Assembly: GCA_018821925.1 (NCBI GenBank)
Contig: JAHJLF010000009.1
Span: forward strand, 1 to 42,680
Source of the DNA: Candidatus Edwardsbacteria bacterium
Lineage (GTDB): Bacteria > Edwardsbacteria > AC1 > EtOH8
Reading direction: 5' to 3'
DNA: 42,680 nt
The notes under the pieces are model-generated. The model saw only the letters and a program-made list of their open reading frames with translations. It ran no database searches and was not told the DNA's origin. This document shows positions 42,416 to 42,680 of the stretch, one piece after another; within the stretch, counting starts at the first letter, position 1, and each line of letters begins with the position of its first letter. The position numbers and the translations under genes are program-made.

Positions 42416-42680
42416 ATGTCAATTTTCAGCCAGTGGAATATACTGATCACCCCGTTCATCGGGTTCGGTATCTTCGCTTTGGTCTCCTACCTGATCTACA
42501 AGCTGGGCGATGTGATGGCCCCAAAATTGAAGGATGAGGGCGCCAAGCTTTGCCAGTATGCCTGCGGAGAGGATTTTGCGGGGAAAAAGCTTCAGGTGGG
42601 CTACCGCCAGTTCTTCCATGCCGCCTTGTTCTTTACCATGATGCATGTGGCGGCCCTGGTGATCGCCACCATCCCCGGCG
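42416..42680 (+). CDS. NuoA-like subunit (partial, truncated by window end)
   Basis: The first 88 residues are visible. A transmembrane helix (about 9-29), a loop with YACGED (Y48-C50-E52) corresponding to the NuoA YECG motif, and QFFHAALFFTMMHVAALVIA as helix 2 fit NuoA. At the site where NuoA usually has the D-x-E pair in helix 2, this protein has H77 and A79. That makes it a divergent A-like subunit, perhaps of a hydrogenase-type complex. GAGG lies 8 nt before the ATG. Confidence 0.7.
   Translation, partial: MSIFSQWNILITPFIGFGIFALVSYLIYKLGDVMAPKLKDEGAKLCQYACGEDFAGKKLQVGYRQFFHAALFFTMMHVAALVIATIPG

Overview
This window looks like a bacterial genome from an uncultivated, probably anaerobic, Gram-negative-type lineage. 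Genes are densely packed and mostly GC-rich, with bacterial tRNA-modification enzymes, GroES/GroEL, MutS, a SPOR-domain protein and several predicted lipoproteins. Anaerobic energy metabolism is indicated by a four-subunit pyruvate:ferredoxin oxidoreductase (porGDAB), [NiFe]-hydrogenase maturation genes (hypF, C, D, E) and a complex I-like ion-pumping membrane arm. The overall flavour recalls candidate phyla such as Edwardsbacteria/TA06, but that placement is only a low-confidence guess. No rRNA, tRNA, CRISPR array, transposase or phage gene was found.

Layout. 1-1.6 kb: the tail of an unknown, possibly outer-membrane, protein, then a minus-strand MFS transporter. 1.8-5.4 kb: an AT-rich beta-propeller lipoprotein and an overlapping pair of methylthiotransferase genes (mtaB, miaB). 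5.4-12.9 kb: an apparent operon of small exported protein, TPR/SPOR protein, mutS and a 1127-residue coiled-coil protein. 13.0-18.6 kb: hypF-hypC-hypD, an AT-rich predicted outer-membrane protein, then hypE. 18.7-23.4 kb: PTS EIIA-like protein, hisS, AhpD-like protein, lipoprotein, aspS. 23.5-27.7 kb: porG-porD-porA-porB followed by mglB-mglA, the polarity GTPase pair. 27.7-29.9 kb: a minus-strand DUF134 regulator plus NifX-like protein, divergent from a TPR protein. 29.9-32.4 kb: a large radical SAM/DUF2344 fusion. 32.6-34.7 kb: groES-groEL. 34.8-35.9 kb: an AT-rich exported protein of unknown function. 36.3-42.7 kb: a promoter, a highly structured leader and the membrane-arm operon (three antiporter-like subunits, then J-, K- and A-like subunits), running off the window.

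How it fits together. PorGDAB would make reduced ferredoxin from pyruvate. A membrane complex built on the 36.6-42.7 kb arm could couple ferredoxin, hydrogen or quinone chemistry to ion pumping, and the hyp genes imply a [NiFe] hydrogenase somewhere in the genome. Whether that hydrogenase belongs to this arm cannot be decided here because the catalytic subunits lie outside the window.

Most interesting structure outside the genes: (i) three good promoters whose -10 box ends only 8, 8 and 12 nt before an ATG, implying leaderless or nearly leaderless mRNAs; (ii) a perfect 12-bp inverted repeat sitting in the spacers of two divergent promoters next to a DUF134 regulator; (iii) a leader of about 240 nt closed by a 10-bp long-range helix before the membrane-arm operon; (iv) intergenic palindromic elements with inverted termini; and (v) short AT-rich tandem repeats inserted in frame inside hypF, hypE and the radical SAM gene.
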